A stretch of DNA of 64,000 nucleotides, taken from contig NZ_BTTW01000002.1 in the NCBI RefSeq assembly GCF_036245865.1, positions 682,001-746,000 on the forward strand, written 5' to 3'. This DNA is from Corallococcus caeni (GTDB lineage Bacteria; Myxococcota; Myxococcia; Myxococcales; Myxococcaceae). The notes beneath the pieces were generated by a model, which was given only the letters and a program-made list of their open reading frames with translations, did not search any database and was not told the origin of the DNA. The position numbers were made by a program, and so were the translations under genes. This document shows, in pieces, positions 9,101 to 17,575 of the stretch (its first letter is position 1; each line of letters starts with the position of its first letter).

Positions 9101-9429
9101 GTGTTCGAGGGGACGAAGACGGACAGGCCCATGGACGCGGGAAGGCGCCGCACCTTCTTGGCGGTGGGATCGGGGCGGGATGACTCCTCGTTGTCCTCGT
9201 CGTTGCCCGCGGCCAGGTCGTCTTCCTCGTCGTCGGGTTCGTCCTCGATGACGCCCTGGTCGAGAGGGACGAGGAACCCCGTCAGGTACCAACGGGAGGG
9301 AGGATTGCGGAGGACCTCCGGGGCGTCCGATACGGGCGTGCCTGGGGGCTTGTGGAAGGGACCGACGAGGTCCGCTTCGAGCGCATCAATGAGGTGGGAG
9401 CGGACTGCTCCAGCATCATGGGCATTCAT
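6091..9429 (-). CDS. drmA: DISARM helicase DrmA
   Basis: A large superfamily 2 helicase of 1112 residues. Motifs in order: Walker A FFPTGGGKT near residue 415, a DEAD/H-box variant QDELH near 655, VASTAT shortly after, and motif VI ASSRVGRN near 895. An acidic stretch rich in Asp and Glu lies at residues 60-85. DrmA with DrmB senses and loads on DNA with a 5' single-stranded end in the studied DISARM system. The ATG at 9429 was chosen: it sits 8 bp after the methylase stop and gives the N-terminus MNAHDAGAVRSHLIDALEAD. The frame stays open to 9984, but that part is antisense-like sequence inside drmMI. Confidence 0.92.
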   Translation of the reverse strand: MNAHDAGAVRSHLIDALEADLVGPFHKPPGTPVSDAPEVLRNPPSRWYLTGFLVPLDQGVIEDEPDDEEDDLAAGNDEDNEESSRPDPTAKKVRRLPASMGLSVFVPSNTSQLTAHVCWADYQRIEVDERKQWSRTFHQRTVTLSLHDAVLREGVNLQDSRGLRLEGHVEKTPEGELAVAIFLVNARPPTSTAVERDEAYAFQTHLALECAQGFVGRQDASDARSEDDDDRVNDLQFRHRQQWAVGHGVSVRIPSTAMPVTRVETDWLPRVEVLPVEARRIPEVTVRMEQLAAFTTPSEATEALSPLVRAYRDWVNTQAAIDVGSERRQETREELVRRAHRAATRIEEGIQLLEREPLAFDAFRWMNSVMAQAERKARPEHAPEWRLFQLAFILLNLPSVEDEAHADRELVELIFFPTGGGKTQAYLGLIAFTLLLRRLRGQSHPHGGLGVAVLLRYTLRLLTLDQLGRAATLICALDVLRQQEPKRLGVVRFSIGLWVGRSATANTLEQVATQITEYKNDNSARAQSPFPLATCPWCATPFERECFILRPSKSRPEEVLVGCANIACAFNLGRNPEGLPVLFVDEQIYRELPCFLVATVDKFAMLPWRGETGLLFGRALGRTGKRFVGPCDDAADLKAALVTLPKGLRPPELIVQDELHLISGPLGSMVGLYEGAVLTLAPRAKLVASTATVRRSRQQVSRLYGRDVALFPPPGVDASETFFASVGKKGARQYVGVAAPGRPMKAILLRVYVSVLAAAARGEHLHGAPSADPYLTLVGYFNSLRELGGMRRLVEDEVRRLVMDRVRRRPEDFDSEAEHPWYQGRTIRGEPIELTSREKTADIKAAKNRLELTHGQPQSIDVVLASNMISVGVDIDRLGLMVVAGQPKTTSEYIQASSRVGRNVNKPGLVVTCLNAAKPRDRSHYERFGTYHESFYRFVEATSVTPFSAPALDRGLAGVVVALGRLLDTAMTAPLEWKSLQAHRDALEESLEVLARRAGRGLPKEESERASRIVMQRARSLLDSWRNIIEQAKKDAAQRAYSPYDPEGKGLKPLLRGFLDSTDNLTQDELKFEAPTSMRDVESSVHLWISRQPLGGYRAPKAAAEEVAHDEP

Positions 9430-9437
9430 GGGAGGCC

Positions 9438-12400
9438 TCAAGCGGTCTGGGCGCGGGACTTCGAGGGACGGCGGGACGTGGGATGGGCTTCCTCGTAGGC
9501 GCGGCGCTCGTTCAGGTCGAAGAGGCGGTCGAGCACGTCGTCCTCGAAGGCTTCGAGCTGGGCGGCGGTGGCGCCGCAGTACGGAGGGGCGTGGATGTCG
9601 TTCCAGCCGTAGGCGTCCAGGACAGCCTGGTCCACGGCCACGTGCAGGTCCCGCAGGCGCTGCGTCGCTGTGTCGGTGACGGACTTGTCCTTGAGCCGGT
9701 TGTACGTGGTCGTCAGCCCGATGCTGTTGGCCTGCATGTACTGGCTGCGTTCGAAGTGCAGCCGCTTCCCCATCGTGTCGAGCGCTGTGCTGTGCGCTTC
9801 GTCGGGGAAGGGGAAGGTCTCGAAGCAAGTGCTCGGCGTGTAGCGAAGATCGTTGCGCATCGACGAGGACAGAAGCCGTGCCCAGACCTCGTGAACCCGC
9901 GATTGCAGGGCCGCAAGCCATCGGTCTTGATCCAGAGTGTAGACGTAGGCCGCATGTGAGAAAACACCACCCGTAAGTCGCCAATCAAAAACAAGGTGTT
10001 TAGATACTTGTGAGTTCACGAGGCAGCGGCGGAAGGAATTAAGCGTTTGGTATAATTCCTGTCTGGGACGGATGAACTGCCACCAGAGCCGATTGGCTCC
10101 CTTGTCTTTCACTTTGTCGCGCTCAGGCTTCACCAGATCCCGCACGATGCGGAGAAGGTCGGGCCAGCGCTCAGCTTCCTTCAGCTCCATCTGCCCGAAG
10201 TTGATGACGTGCCGTTCGAGTTCCGGGCTTGGATCGGAGTTGATCTCCTCGCCACCCACGTAGCGAAAAATGCGCTCCGCGTTCTTTGAGGACTTCGCGA
10301 CAAGCTCCGCCCGCTGCTCGGGGCTGAGCACGAACCCCATGCCGAGCACGATGCTTCCTTGGAAGCTCTTGCCCGTGTTGGCAACAAGCACCACGGGATC
10401 CGCTCGTTCGGGCTTTCCCCTCAGCCGGGAGTTGAGGTGCTTCACGGGCACTCCGTCCAGGCGGGGCTCCAGCGTCAGTCCGGAGACGTGGCCCTTCGCC
10501 AGATGCACCACGGACACCGAGACATTGGCCCCAGAGACCGGCCACTTCATGGAACGCACGGCGTCGTACAGATGGCCGCCTTGGTCCACCAGGTACTTCA
10601 ACCCAGTGGCCCTGGTGTCTCCCTGCGCGATGGTGTTGGTGGCGATGAAGCCGAAGCTGCCGTGCTCACCCAGCAGGTGGAACGCGCGGCGGAAGAAGTG
10701 TGAGGCGAGATCCGCGTTTCCGTGCGCGCCCTCGTGGACCGCCTGGAGCCAGGGCAGATAGTTCTCTCCGCCTGTCTCAATGATGGCGTTCTTCCCCGCG
10801 AATGGCGGGTTCCCCACGAACCCGTCGACCCACGCCGCTTTGTTGGGCTGCTCGTTATCAAGTGGGTCGGGTCGGCTCCCGTGGAATACCTCCGGGAACT
10901 CCAGCGGCCAGTGGAACGTCCATGCCGGCGCGGAAAACGCCGCGATCTCCGCGGGCATGGGAGGCAGAACGCCCTTCTTCTCCTTGGAGAGCCAAGTCCC
11001 AATCAGGTCCAGCCGACGAACGCGCTCCTTCTCCCGCTCCTTGTCGGAGCCGTTAGCGAAGAACGCTCCGACGCAGGCATCGGCGATCCTCTTGACGTCC
11101 TCGAGCGCCGCATCCGCGTCACGGAGAAGCCCTTCCTTGACCCGGCCAGGGTCCAGGTCCAGCTGCAACGGCTTGCGGTCCGGCCCTTCCAGGTCGAGTG
11201 CGAGCTGGAGGATCTCGTCGCGCTTTTTCTGCGCCCGTGTCAGTGCGTTCTTGATGAACGTCCATGACAACTCCGACTGCTTCTTGCTGTTCGGGTCCCA
11301 GTGGAACGCTTGCAGTTGTTCAAGGTCGAGCCCTACCAGTGAGTCTCCGCACTTGAGCGCATGGTCCAGGAACGTGAAGGGCTCCGTCTTCGCCAGCGTC
11401 ACGAGCCACAGCGACAACTTCGCGAGGCTCACCGCCCACGGGTTCTTGTCCACGCCATACAGGCATCGCTGTGCCACCAGCCGGCGCGCCCGCATCACCT
11501 CGTCTTCGTGCTTGTCACGCTTCAGCACACCCTCGCGCGTCCAGGCCGCGATGACCTGGTCCGCGAGGAAGCGGCACGACTCCACGAGGAACGCCCCGGA
11601 CCCCATGGCCGGGTCGCAGATCTTCAGGTTGAGGAGCCGCTCCGAGGAGGGCTTCGGCCCCATGGTCTTGAGCAGCGGCTCCAATGCACGCTGGACGATG
11701 GGCGTGGAGAGCCTGCGAGGCGTGTAGTGGCTGCTGGTCCGCCGCCGTTCGTCACCGGGCTGGAGCACGAGCTGGGATGCCCGCCGCGTCTCGGTCCCCT
11801 TCACACGGTAGGGCTCCAGCGCGGCCAGGACTTTCTGCTGCGTGTCCGCCTGCTCCAGCGCCTTCAACACGGCCTTCACCACCTTCGTTTCGACTCCGGC
11901 TTCCTCCTCCAGCCACGCGGCGCGCCGCTTCGCGGGTTGTGCCAGTACCTCGGTCGCGGAGACCCAGACCTTCCAGGGCTTGAGGCAGATCCCGGCGCCT
12001 GTCAGGCGCTTCACGTGGAAGCCCATCAGCCCCTCGTACACGGAGCCGATCTGCTCCACGTCGAGCGACTTGAAGCTCAGCCGCTGCCCCTTGAGGAAGA
12101 TGAGTCGTTCCAGGACCTGGTAGACAGTCTCGTCATCAATGGAGGGTGCCGGCCTGTCCGTGCCCGACTCGTCGGAGCTCCCGCCTCCCAGGAAGGGAAA
12201 CGTCTCGGGGTCGAACAGCTGCCCTCGACGTGCCGGCATTCTCAGCTTGTCGTGGGATGCGCCCAGGTAGACGCACCGGAAGAGCGCCAGCAGCCGTGGC
12301 CATGCACCGAATCGCCGGTTCATCGCATCGGGGTACAGGCTGGCGTCCTCGACCAGTTGCTCGTGGAGCGCCTTCACCGACAGGTCGTCCCGGTAGGGCT

Positions 12401-13337
12401 CCTGGTCCACGGGAAGCAGGCCCCGGTCCTCCGCGTAGAGGATGAAGACGAGCCGCAAGAGCGTGGAGAGAAGCCCACCGTAGACATGCTCCTCGCCCCG
12501 TGAAAACGCTTCATCCAAGGTGCGGGAGCCATCCCGTTCGGCAGCCGTCTCGAAACCCGTGAGGAGGATGCCGAGCGCTTCCAGCACCTGACCTGCCAGT
12601 TCCTCGGTGACATCCGCCTGACGGCGGCGCGAGCTCTCCAGGAGCGAGGGGAGCTGATGCTCGGACAGCACGCCGAAGAAGCGGCGCGCGTGCAGGAGCA
12701 TCACCATCGCGTCGAACAGGGGCCGGCCGCTGGAGGTGATGAGGTCCTTGAAGCGGAAGGTGAGGTGCCCGGAGGTCTCTCCGTGGGGCGCGTAGACCAG
12801 GCGCACGGAGTCACCGTTGAACAGCAGGCCGATGGGAACCCGGGCGGCGCGCAGCAAGCGGTCGAACTTCGCGGTGGGTTCGTAGAACCACGTGCCTGTG
12901 GTGTCCTCCTTCTTGTCCAGGTCCAGCCCCGAAGGCAGTTCCCAGGTCAGGAGCGCGAACCCTTCCGCGGCCCGGCTGATGGGCGTGGAGTCGTCCGGCA
13001 GGCCTTCTGGCTTCGCGGGAGGAGGACCACGCCGCCGCAAGCCCCGCGTAGGCCTGAGGGTCTGTTGCCCTTCCGCGATGTCGAGCCGGAGCTCCTCTGG
13101 AAATTCCGTGACGAAGTCATCCTCGGCGTAGCCCAGCACCTCCCGGAGGAAGCGCGGAACATCCGTCACTCGAGGTGACTCCCGGCCCGCCAGCAGGATG
13201 AACCGCGATTGGGCGGACACCGGCAGGCGCTGCATGCACTGCGCGTCTTCAAGGACCGGGATGGAAACCACCAGTCCTTCAATGGGCTGCGCCATCCCCA
13301 GCCATGTCTGGTGATAGCGACGTTCGACGTCGTTCAT
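9438..13337 (-). CDS. drmMI: DISARM adenine-N6 DNA methyltransferase DrmMI
   Basis: A 1299-residue methylase of the Eco57I/N6_Mtase type that would protect host DNA by adenine methylation. The SAM-binding motif reads DPAMGSGAFLVE near residue 570 and the catalytic motif IV reads NPPF near 842. The region after the catalytic core should hold the target-recognition domain. The ATG at 13337 is preceded by a GGGGGG Shine-Dalgarno-like run, 31 bp after drmD. Bases 9955-10075, coding for part of the recognition domain, are markedly richer in A and T than their surroundings, hinting at domain exchange. Confidence 0.92.
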   Translation of the reverse strand: MNDVERRYHQTWLGMAQPIEGLVVSIPVLEDAQCMQRLPVSAQSRFILLAGRESPRVTDVPRFLREVLGYAEDDFVTEFPEELRLDIAEGQQTLRPTRGLRRRGPPPAKPEGLPDDSTPISRAAEGFALLTWELPSGLDLDKKEDTTGTWFYEPTAKFDRLLRAARVPIGLLFNGDSVRLVYAPHGETSGHLTFRFKDLITSSGRPLFDAMVMLLHARRFFGVLSEHQLPSLLESSRRRQADVTEELAGQVLEALGILLTGFETAAERDGSRTLDEAFSRGEEHVYGGLLSTLLRLVFILYAEDRGLLPVDQEPYRDDLSVKALHEQLVEDASLYPDAMNRRFGAWPRLLALFRCVYLGASHDKLRMPARRGQLFDPETFPFLGGGSSDESGTDRPAPSIDDETVYQVLERLIFLKGQRLSFKSLDVEQIGSVYEGLMGFHVKRLTGAGICLKPWKVWVSATEVLAQPAKRRAAWLEEEAGVETKVVKAVLKALEQADTQQKVLAALEPYRVKGTETRRASQLVLQPGDERRRTSSHYTPRRLSTPIVQRALEPLLKTMGPKPSSERLLNLKICDPAMGSGAFLVESCRFLADQVIAAWTREGVLKRDKHEDEVMRARRLVAQRCLYGVDKNPWAVSLAKLSLWLVTLAKTEPFTFLDHALKCGDSLVGLDLEQLQAFHWDPNSKKQSELSWTFIKNALTRAQKKRDEILQLALDLEGPDRKPLQLDLDPGRVKEGLLRDADAALEDVKRIADACVGAFFANGSDKEREKERVRRLDLIGTWLSKEKKGVLPPMPAEIAAFSAPAWTFHWPLEFPEVFHGSRPDPLDNEQPNKAAWVDGFVGNPPFAGKNAIIETGGENYLPWLQAVHEGAHGNADLASHFFRRAFHLLGEHGSFGFIATNTIAQGDTRATGLKYLVDQGGHLYDAVRSMKWPVSGANVSVSVVHLAKGHVSGLTLEPRLDGVPVKHLNSRLRGKPERADPVVLVANTGKSFQGSIVLGMGFVLSPEQRAELVAKSSKNAERIFRYVGGEEINSDPSPELERHVINFGQMELKEAERWPDLLRIVRDLVKPERDKVKDKGANRLWWQFIRPRQELYQTLNSFRRCLVNSQVSKHLVFDWRLTGGVFSHAAYVYTLDQDRWLAALQSRVHEVWARLLSSSMRNDLRYTPSTCFETFPFPDEAHSTALDTMGKRLHFERSQYMQANSIGLTTTYNRLKDKSVTDTATQRLRDLHVAVDQAVLDAYGWNDIHAPPYCGATAAQLEAFEDDVLDRLFDLNERRAYEEAHPTSRRPSKSRAQTA

Positions 13338-13368
13338 GAATTCCCCCCTGTGAAGAAATCGGTGGGCG

Positions 13369-16300
13369 TCAGCGCGAAGCCGGCCAGAGGTACACCATGC
13401 CCACGGGCATGACCCTCACGAGCCGGACGGCGAAAAGCCCCTTCAACGCTTCTGGCTGCGTCGCGAGTTCTGTCTTGAGCGCTGCCAATCGCTGCGTGAG
13501 GTGGGTGCGATCACGCCGCCACTGTTCGAGCTCTTCACGAATCCCCAGCTCGAGCTGCGCACCCAGGGCGTCCCGGATGGCCTCCTCCTGGTTCAGGAGG
13601 ATTTCCGTCAGCGCCTTTGCTTCGGTGGTTCCGCGCGCTGCCAGCTTCTTGCGCGCGTCCTTTTCTCGAAGCTCCACCTGCTCTTCCACCGCGGGCCAGA
13701 GCTTCGCGAAGTCGGACGCTGCTCCAGCCAGCAACCGCTTCTGGACGGCCTGGGGTGTCGCGGAGAGCGCAGGTGCTTCCGCCAGCGTGGTCTCCAGTTG
13801 CTCAATCGCCTTGCGGTCCGCTTCATCCGCGAAGGGCTTCAAGTGCCCGCGGCCACCACCGTCCAGCCACTTCGCTGAAACAGAGACCACTTCGTCATGG
13901 AGTCGAGCGGCGCCCTCGCCAAAGAGCGACAGCCGGCCGAAAACGATGACGCGCGCCACCGAGTCGCGCTGGGTCTGCACCACCGTGACGCGGCTCAGGT
14001 CGTTCGCGGAGAACCCCTGTGCCAGGAATCGCTGGAGCACCCTCTGGACGAGCGGATGGGACAGGTGCAGATGGGCGAGCTTGCTGGAAACGCCTGACGG
14101 CGCTTCGAAGACCACGGGAGACACGGGGCGCTTGCGCCACTCCCACGGCGCCTCGTCCGGCTCCCGCCGGGGACGGATGGAGTCCAGGGTCGTGTTCCAC
14201 GAGGCGGGGAGGGCGGGGACCTTCCAGGCTTCCACCGTCCGACCCTCCTCCGTGACCTTCTCCTGCTCCAGCCGTCCGGCGCCGGCCAGCTCGAAACCCA
14301 CGTCCAGCGCGTCGCGCAACAGGGCGGGATTGAAGTCCATCACCTTGCCGCTGCGCTCACGGAGTTCGCCAATCGCATCCAGCTCCTTGCGCAGGGACTG
14401 GAGCGTGCGCTGCGACTCCAGCTCCCGCTTCGTCACGTCGGTGCGGGTGGAGGTCGCGGCACGGGAGAGACTTTCCAGCGTGCCCTTCGTGATGCCCGTG
14501 GCGAGGGCATCGTGCATCTGGTCCATCAGCACGCTGCCCAGGCTGCCCAGTTCGCGGGTGATGGTCTCCACCTTGCGGGCCAGGGTGTCGAGCACCGCGT
14601 CCTCGGCGCGCTGGCTGTAGACGAAGTAGCCGCAGCGCACGGTGGGGGCGGGCTGCAGGGCACGGTCGATGCGGCCGTTGCGCTGCTCCATGCGCGAGGG
14701 ATTCCAAGGCACGTCGAAGTGGAAGAGGTCCGCGCAGTGGCCTTGCAGGTTGATTCCTTCGCGAGCGGCGTCGGTCGCGAGGAGGACCCGGACGGGGAAC
14801 TCGTCCATCGGACCGTTGAAGGCGGCCTGGGCCTCCGCACGCCTTACGTCATCGATGCCGCCCGTTAGGGTGAGGATCCGCTCGTCCCCGCGCTGGGTGC
14901 CTTCGAAGGCGGCGCCGAGCTGCTCCTTGAGGAAGCGGAGCGTGTCGCCGTACTCGGTGAACACGATGACCCGGCGAGGTTTCCACGCGGCGCCCCGGGT
15001 GAGGGGGCATTGATGCTCGCGAATCCAGTGGAGCAGGGCCCGCAGCTTTGCGTCTCGCGAGGTGCGGTGCCGGGCGCTCAGCTTCAGCATGTCATCCAGG
15101 AGCTTGCGGGCCTGGACGCTGGCGGACAGGCGCTGACTGTCTTCGTGGATGCTCTCCGCGAACGCCAGCTCAAGGGAGTCGTCCGTCTCGCCGTGCTCCT
15201 CGGACTCGGGGGCCGGGGCACCGGTGAGCGCTCCGCCATCCGGGGCCAGAGCTCCCGCGCCGAAGGCCGCCGCGTGGACGGAGAGGGTCCGGTGGAAGGC
15301 CTCGATGCTGGAGAGGAGGCGCTTCTGGAGGTTGATGAAGACCAGTCGCCCCTGCTTCGTGCCAGGCGCCATCAGCTCCGTGTAGCGAGCGAGCTTCTGG
15401 GACAGCTCCAGCTCGGGGGCGGCTCCCTCGCCCAGGTCCACGCGCTGCTCGACGGTCTTGCCGTCCAGGCCAAGCCACTCGGCGTGCCATCGCCCCGAGT
15501 CATGTGTCAGCCGCACGCCCACCACGTGCCGCTCGGGGTATCGCTGGGCGCTGCCCAGCGCGCGCAGGTCGCCCTTGAGCCGGCGCACCATGACGGGCGC
15601 CAGCTGGGATTCGCGGACGCGGGTGCCCCGGGTGAAGCGCTGGGGGTCGAGCATCTCCAGCAGCGCGGAGAAGCTGTTGGAGTGGCCGTTGTGGGGCGTG
15701 GCGGAGAGGAACAACCGGTGTTCGAAGCGCTCCGCCAGGGATCGGATGCTGCGGGTGGTCTCCGTGTCGATGGCGTACCGGTTGGCCGATGCCGGGGCGA
15801 CGACGTGCGCCTCGTCGAGCACCAGCATGGATTTGTGGTGGCCCTTCTCCTCCAGGAGGGTCTTCAGCGGCTCGAAGTACTCGCTGCGCCGCAGCGTCTG
15901 ATACGACACGATGAAACGCGAGTGCGTGGCCCAGACAGGGACCTGGAAGCCGCGCTCCTGTCGGCGGCGGGAGACGAACTCGCTGTTGAAGATCTCGAAG
16001 CGCAGGCCGAAGCGCTTCTCCATCTCATCGCGCCACTGAAGCGTCACGGACGCCGGGCAGACAATGAGGACGCGGTCGACGCGCTGGCGGAGGATGAGCT
16101 CCTGCATCACGAGCCCGGCTTCAATGGTCTTCCCCAGACCGACGTCATCCGCGATGAAGAGGTTGACCCTGGGCAACTCAAGCGCCTTTTTAAGAGGCGT
16201 GAGCTGATGATTCATCAGGTGGATGCCCGCGCGGAACGGCGCCTGGAACAGTCGGGCATCGGTGGCGGTGACGGAGCTCCACTTGAGCGCGTGCAGGTAC

Positions 16301-16542
16301 GCGGCGAAGTGACGGGGTTCGTCGAAACGCTCGGGCGTCCCCAGTCCACCCTGCTCGGGACGAATGACCCGAGCGGCGAGTTCGCGCTCCCACAGGACAG
16401 ACAGGGAGCGACCCTGTGCGTCATCATCCAGGCAGGTGAGACGAACGAGGGTGTGTTGCTCCTGGACATCCGAAGGAGCCACGACCTCGTTGACCAGATA
16501 TTGGCGGTGTCGGACCTGCGCGATATCACCCGCGCACGGCAT
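13369..16542 (-). CDS. drmD: DISARM SNF2-type helicase DrmD
   Basis: SNF2-family superfamily 2 ATPase of 1057 residues and the signature gene of class 1 DISARM. Motifs: ADDVGLGKTIEAG (motif I), LDEAHV (II), LSATPHNG (III) and QRNGRIDR (VI). The C-terminal third is helical with long charged segments. The ATG at 16542 was chosen because the product then begins MPCAGDIAQVRHRQYLV, as in relatives; a TTG 20 codons upstream would add a segment with no obvious homology, though a GGAGG lies just there. The upstream gap of about 100 bp holds a candidate promoter, making drmD the first gene of the operon. Confidence 0.9.
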   Translation of the reverse strand: MPCAGDIAQVRHRQYLVNEVVAPSDVQEQHTLVRLTCLDDDAQGRSLSVLWERELAARVIRPEQGGLGTPERFDEPRHFAAYLHALKWSSVTATDARLFQAPFRAGIHLMNHQLTPLKKALELPRVNLFIADDVGLGKTIEAGLVMQELILRQRVDRVLIVCPASVTLQWRDEMEKRFGLRFEIFNSEFVSRRRQERGFQVPVWATHSRFIVSYQTLRRSEYFEPLKTLLEEKGHHKSMLVLDEAHVVAPASANRYAIDTETTRSIRSLAERFEHRLFLSATPHNGHSNSFSALLEMLDPQRFTRGTRVRESQLAPVMVRRLKGDLRALGSAQRYPERHVVGVRLTHDSGRWHAEWLGLDGKTVEQRVDLGEGAAPELELSQKLARYTELMAPGTKQGRLVFINLQKRLLSSIEAFHRTLSVHAAAFGAGALAPDGGALTGAPAPESEEHGETDDSLELAFAESIHEDSQRLSASVQARKLLDDMLKLSARHRTSRDAKLRALLHWIREHQCPLTRGAAWKPRRVIVFTEYGDTLRFLKEQLGAAFEGTQRGDERILTLTGGIDDVRRAEAQAAFNGPMDEFPVRVLLATDAAREGINLQGHCADLFHFDVPWNPSRMEQRNGRIDRALQPAPTVRCGYFVYSQRAEDAVLDTLARKVETITRELGSLGSVLMDQMHDALATGITKGTLESLSRAATSTRTDVTKRELESQRTLQSLRKELDAIGELRERSGKVMDFNPALLRDALDVGFELAGAGRLEQEKVTEEGRTVEAWKVPALPASWNTTLDSIRPRREPDEAPWEWRKRPVSPVVFEAPSGVSSKLAHLHLSHPLVQRVLQRFLAQGFSANDLSRVTVVQTQRDSVARVIVFGRLSLFGEGAARLHDEVVSVSAKWLDGGGRGHLKPFADEADRKAIEQLETTLAEAPALSATPQAVQKRLLAGAASDFAKLWPAVEEQVELREKDARKKLAARGTTEAKALTEILLNQEEAIRDALGAQLELGIREELEQWRRDRTHLTQRLAALKTELATQPEALKGLFAVRLVRVMPVGMVYLWPASR

Positions 16543-16638
16543 GGGAGCGGTGGGCACGCCAAACACAGTGCCTGCTACAAATATGTAGCGGAATTCCTCC
16601 AAAGAGTGAGGAACGGATTTTCAGTGCTTTGGCGACCC

Positions 16639-16668
16639 TTTAATCACACTGTGTGCTTGGTGTGTAAA
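16639..16668 (-). promoter_or_regulatory. Candidate DISARM promoter with CACACaGTGTG palindrome
   Basis: On the minus strand TTTACA (16668-16663) and ATTAAA (16644-16639) are separated by 18 bp. The spacer contains an 11-bp palindrome CACACAGTGTG at 16655-16645. It overlaps the last codons of DUF3396 copy 2 and lies about 100 bp upstream of drmD. The region is locally AT-rich. Both promoter and operator roles are inferred from pattern only. Confidence 0.35.
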
Positions 16669-17575
16669 GGTGTCGCTGGATCCATTGGTTCGTGTCCCGC
16701 TTGTAGAGAGGGAGTTCTTCTCCTTCGTATCTGAAGAGGAAGGGCTCCATCAGCCGGGCTAGCGCGCGATACTGCGGGGGGATTGACTTCGTCTGTGTAT
16801 CGATGGGGTCTGGCCATTCATCGAGGGTGACGAGCACGCGGTCTCCGTCCATGGGGAGCACGGAGACCTCCGGGAAGGGGAGCGCGTTCCGGAGCGCGTC
16901 GATGCCGCCCATCTGTCCCAGTAAGGGCTGGCCCAGGAACGTGAGCCAGTACGGGCCCAGGGTTCGGGTTCCGAGGATGGAACTGAATCTCAAGGCATGA
17001 GGCGCATCCAGACCGGGGTATCGAGCGAGGAGCGCTTCAGTGATGTTCCAATCGCCTGCGGCCCAGGAGCCTTGTGCCGAGACAAGGGCGAAGCTGGCGT
17101 AACCAAAGTTGAAGGGCAGCTCACGAGCCAGCTCAAGCACCAGGGAGCGAAGGCGGGCCACTCCATGCTCCACGAGGTACTCCGTGGGGAACGTAAACGC
17201 CAAAGTCGTGACGGGCGCATCATGAAAGAGGCTGTCGAGCAGTCGCCCGTAGTATTCGACTTGATAGCCACCGGTTTCACTGGGGCTCTCCCTCAGCTCC
17301 ACGGACCGGCTCCCGCCTCCAACACGCTCTGTTACGACATGGCGGTTGTGTTCCCAGCCTTCGGCATCCAGGGGAACCATGTCGCCATCCGCCGACGTGT
17401 ACCAGTTGAGTGAGTCAGGCGGGATGGCATGAAGAAAGGTCTGGATCGAGCGCCAGATCGCGGGACCTACCTCCGTGTGTGCACGATGGATGAAGAAGGC
17501 CAGCACGATGCCATCTCGGCCTGCGAGCCAGTTGCCTCGATCGCGAAGTCGAATGACTGGGAATGCTGGACTCAT
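16640..17575 (-). CDS. DUF3396 / type VI immunity-family protein, copy 2
   Basis: Paralogue of the gene at 1819-2745, 311 residues, cytoplasmic by appearance. The ATG at 17575 overlaps the stop of the nuclease frame as ATGA, so translation of toxin and presumed immunity is coupled. The C-terminal third (LTFLGQPLLGQMGGIDALRN onward) is almost the same as copy 1, while the N-terminal half has diverged. The C-terminus carries an extra YTPSTQCD compared with copy 1, and its last codons contain the candidate drmD promoter. The frame stays open upstream to 17953, but that stretch overlaps the nuclease gene and resembles nothing in the family. Confidence 0.8.
   Translation of the reverse strand: MSPAFPVIRLRDRGNWLAGRDGIVLAFFIHRAHTEVGPAIWRSIQTFLHAIPPDSLNWYTSADGDMVPLDAEGWEHNRHVVTERVGGGSRSVELRESPSETGGYQVEYYGRLLDSLFHDAPVTTLAFTFPTEYLVEHGVARLRSLVLELARELPFNFGYASFALVSAQGSWAAGDWNITEALLARYPGLDAPHALRFSSILGTRTLGPYWLTFLGQPLLGQMGGIDALRNALPFPEVSVLPMDGDRVLVTLDEWPDPIDTQTKSIPPQYRALARLMEPFLFRYEGEELPLYKRDTNQWIQRHLYTPSTQCD
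16871..16949. repeat. 79-bp exact direct repeat inside DUF3396 copy 2
   Basis: Identical to 2026-2104, same orientation. Confidence 0.9.

Larger units (their letters stand above)
3580..16542 (-). other. Class 1 DISARM defence operon (drmD-drmMI-drmA-drmB-drmC)
   Basis: Five minus-strand genes lie in the order of class 1 DISARM: SNF2-type helicase, adenine methylase, helicase, DUF1998 protein, phospholipase-D-like protein. All junctions are tight: 31-bp gap, 8-bp gap, 14-bp overlap, 10-bp overlap. DISARM is an established anti-phage system that restricts incoming unmethylated DNA and marks host DNA with its methylase. All five frames are open and their catalytic motifs are visible, so the system looks intact. 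Confidence 0.93.

Noticed and set aside
9430-9984. Possible N-terminal extension of drmA
   Set aside because: It overlaps the end of drmMI in another frame and looks like antisense-type sequence; the ATG at 9429 fits DrmA proteins and operon spacing.
3580-16542. BREX, Pgl or ordinary type I/IIG restriction instead of DISARM
   Set aside because: There is no pglZ, brxC or hsdS-like gene; the helicase plus DUF1998 plus PLD plus SNF2 set is specific to class 1 DISARM.
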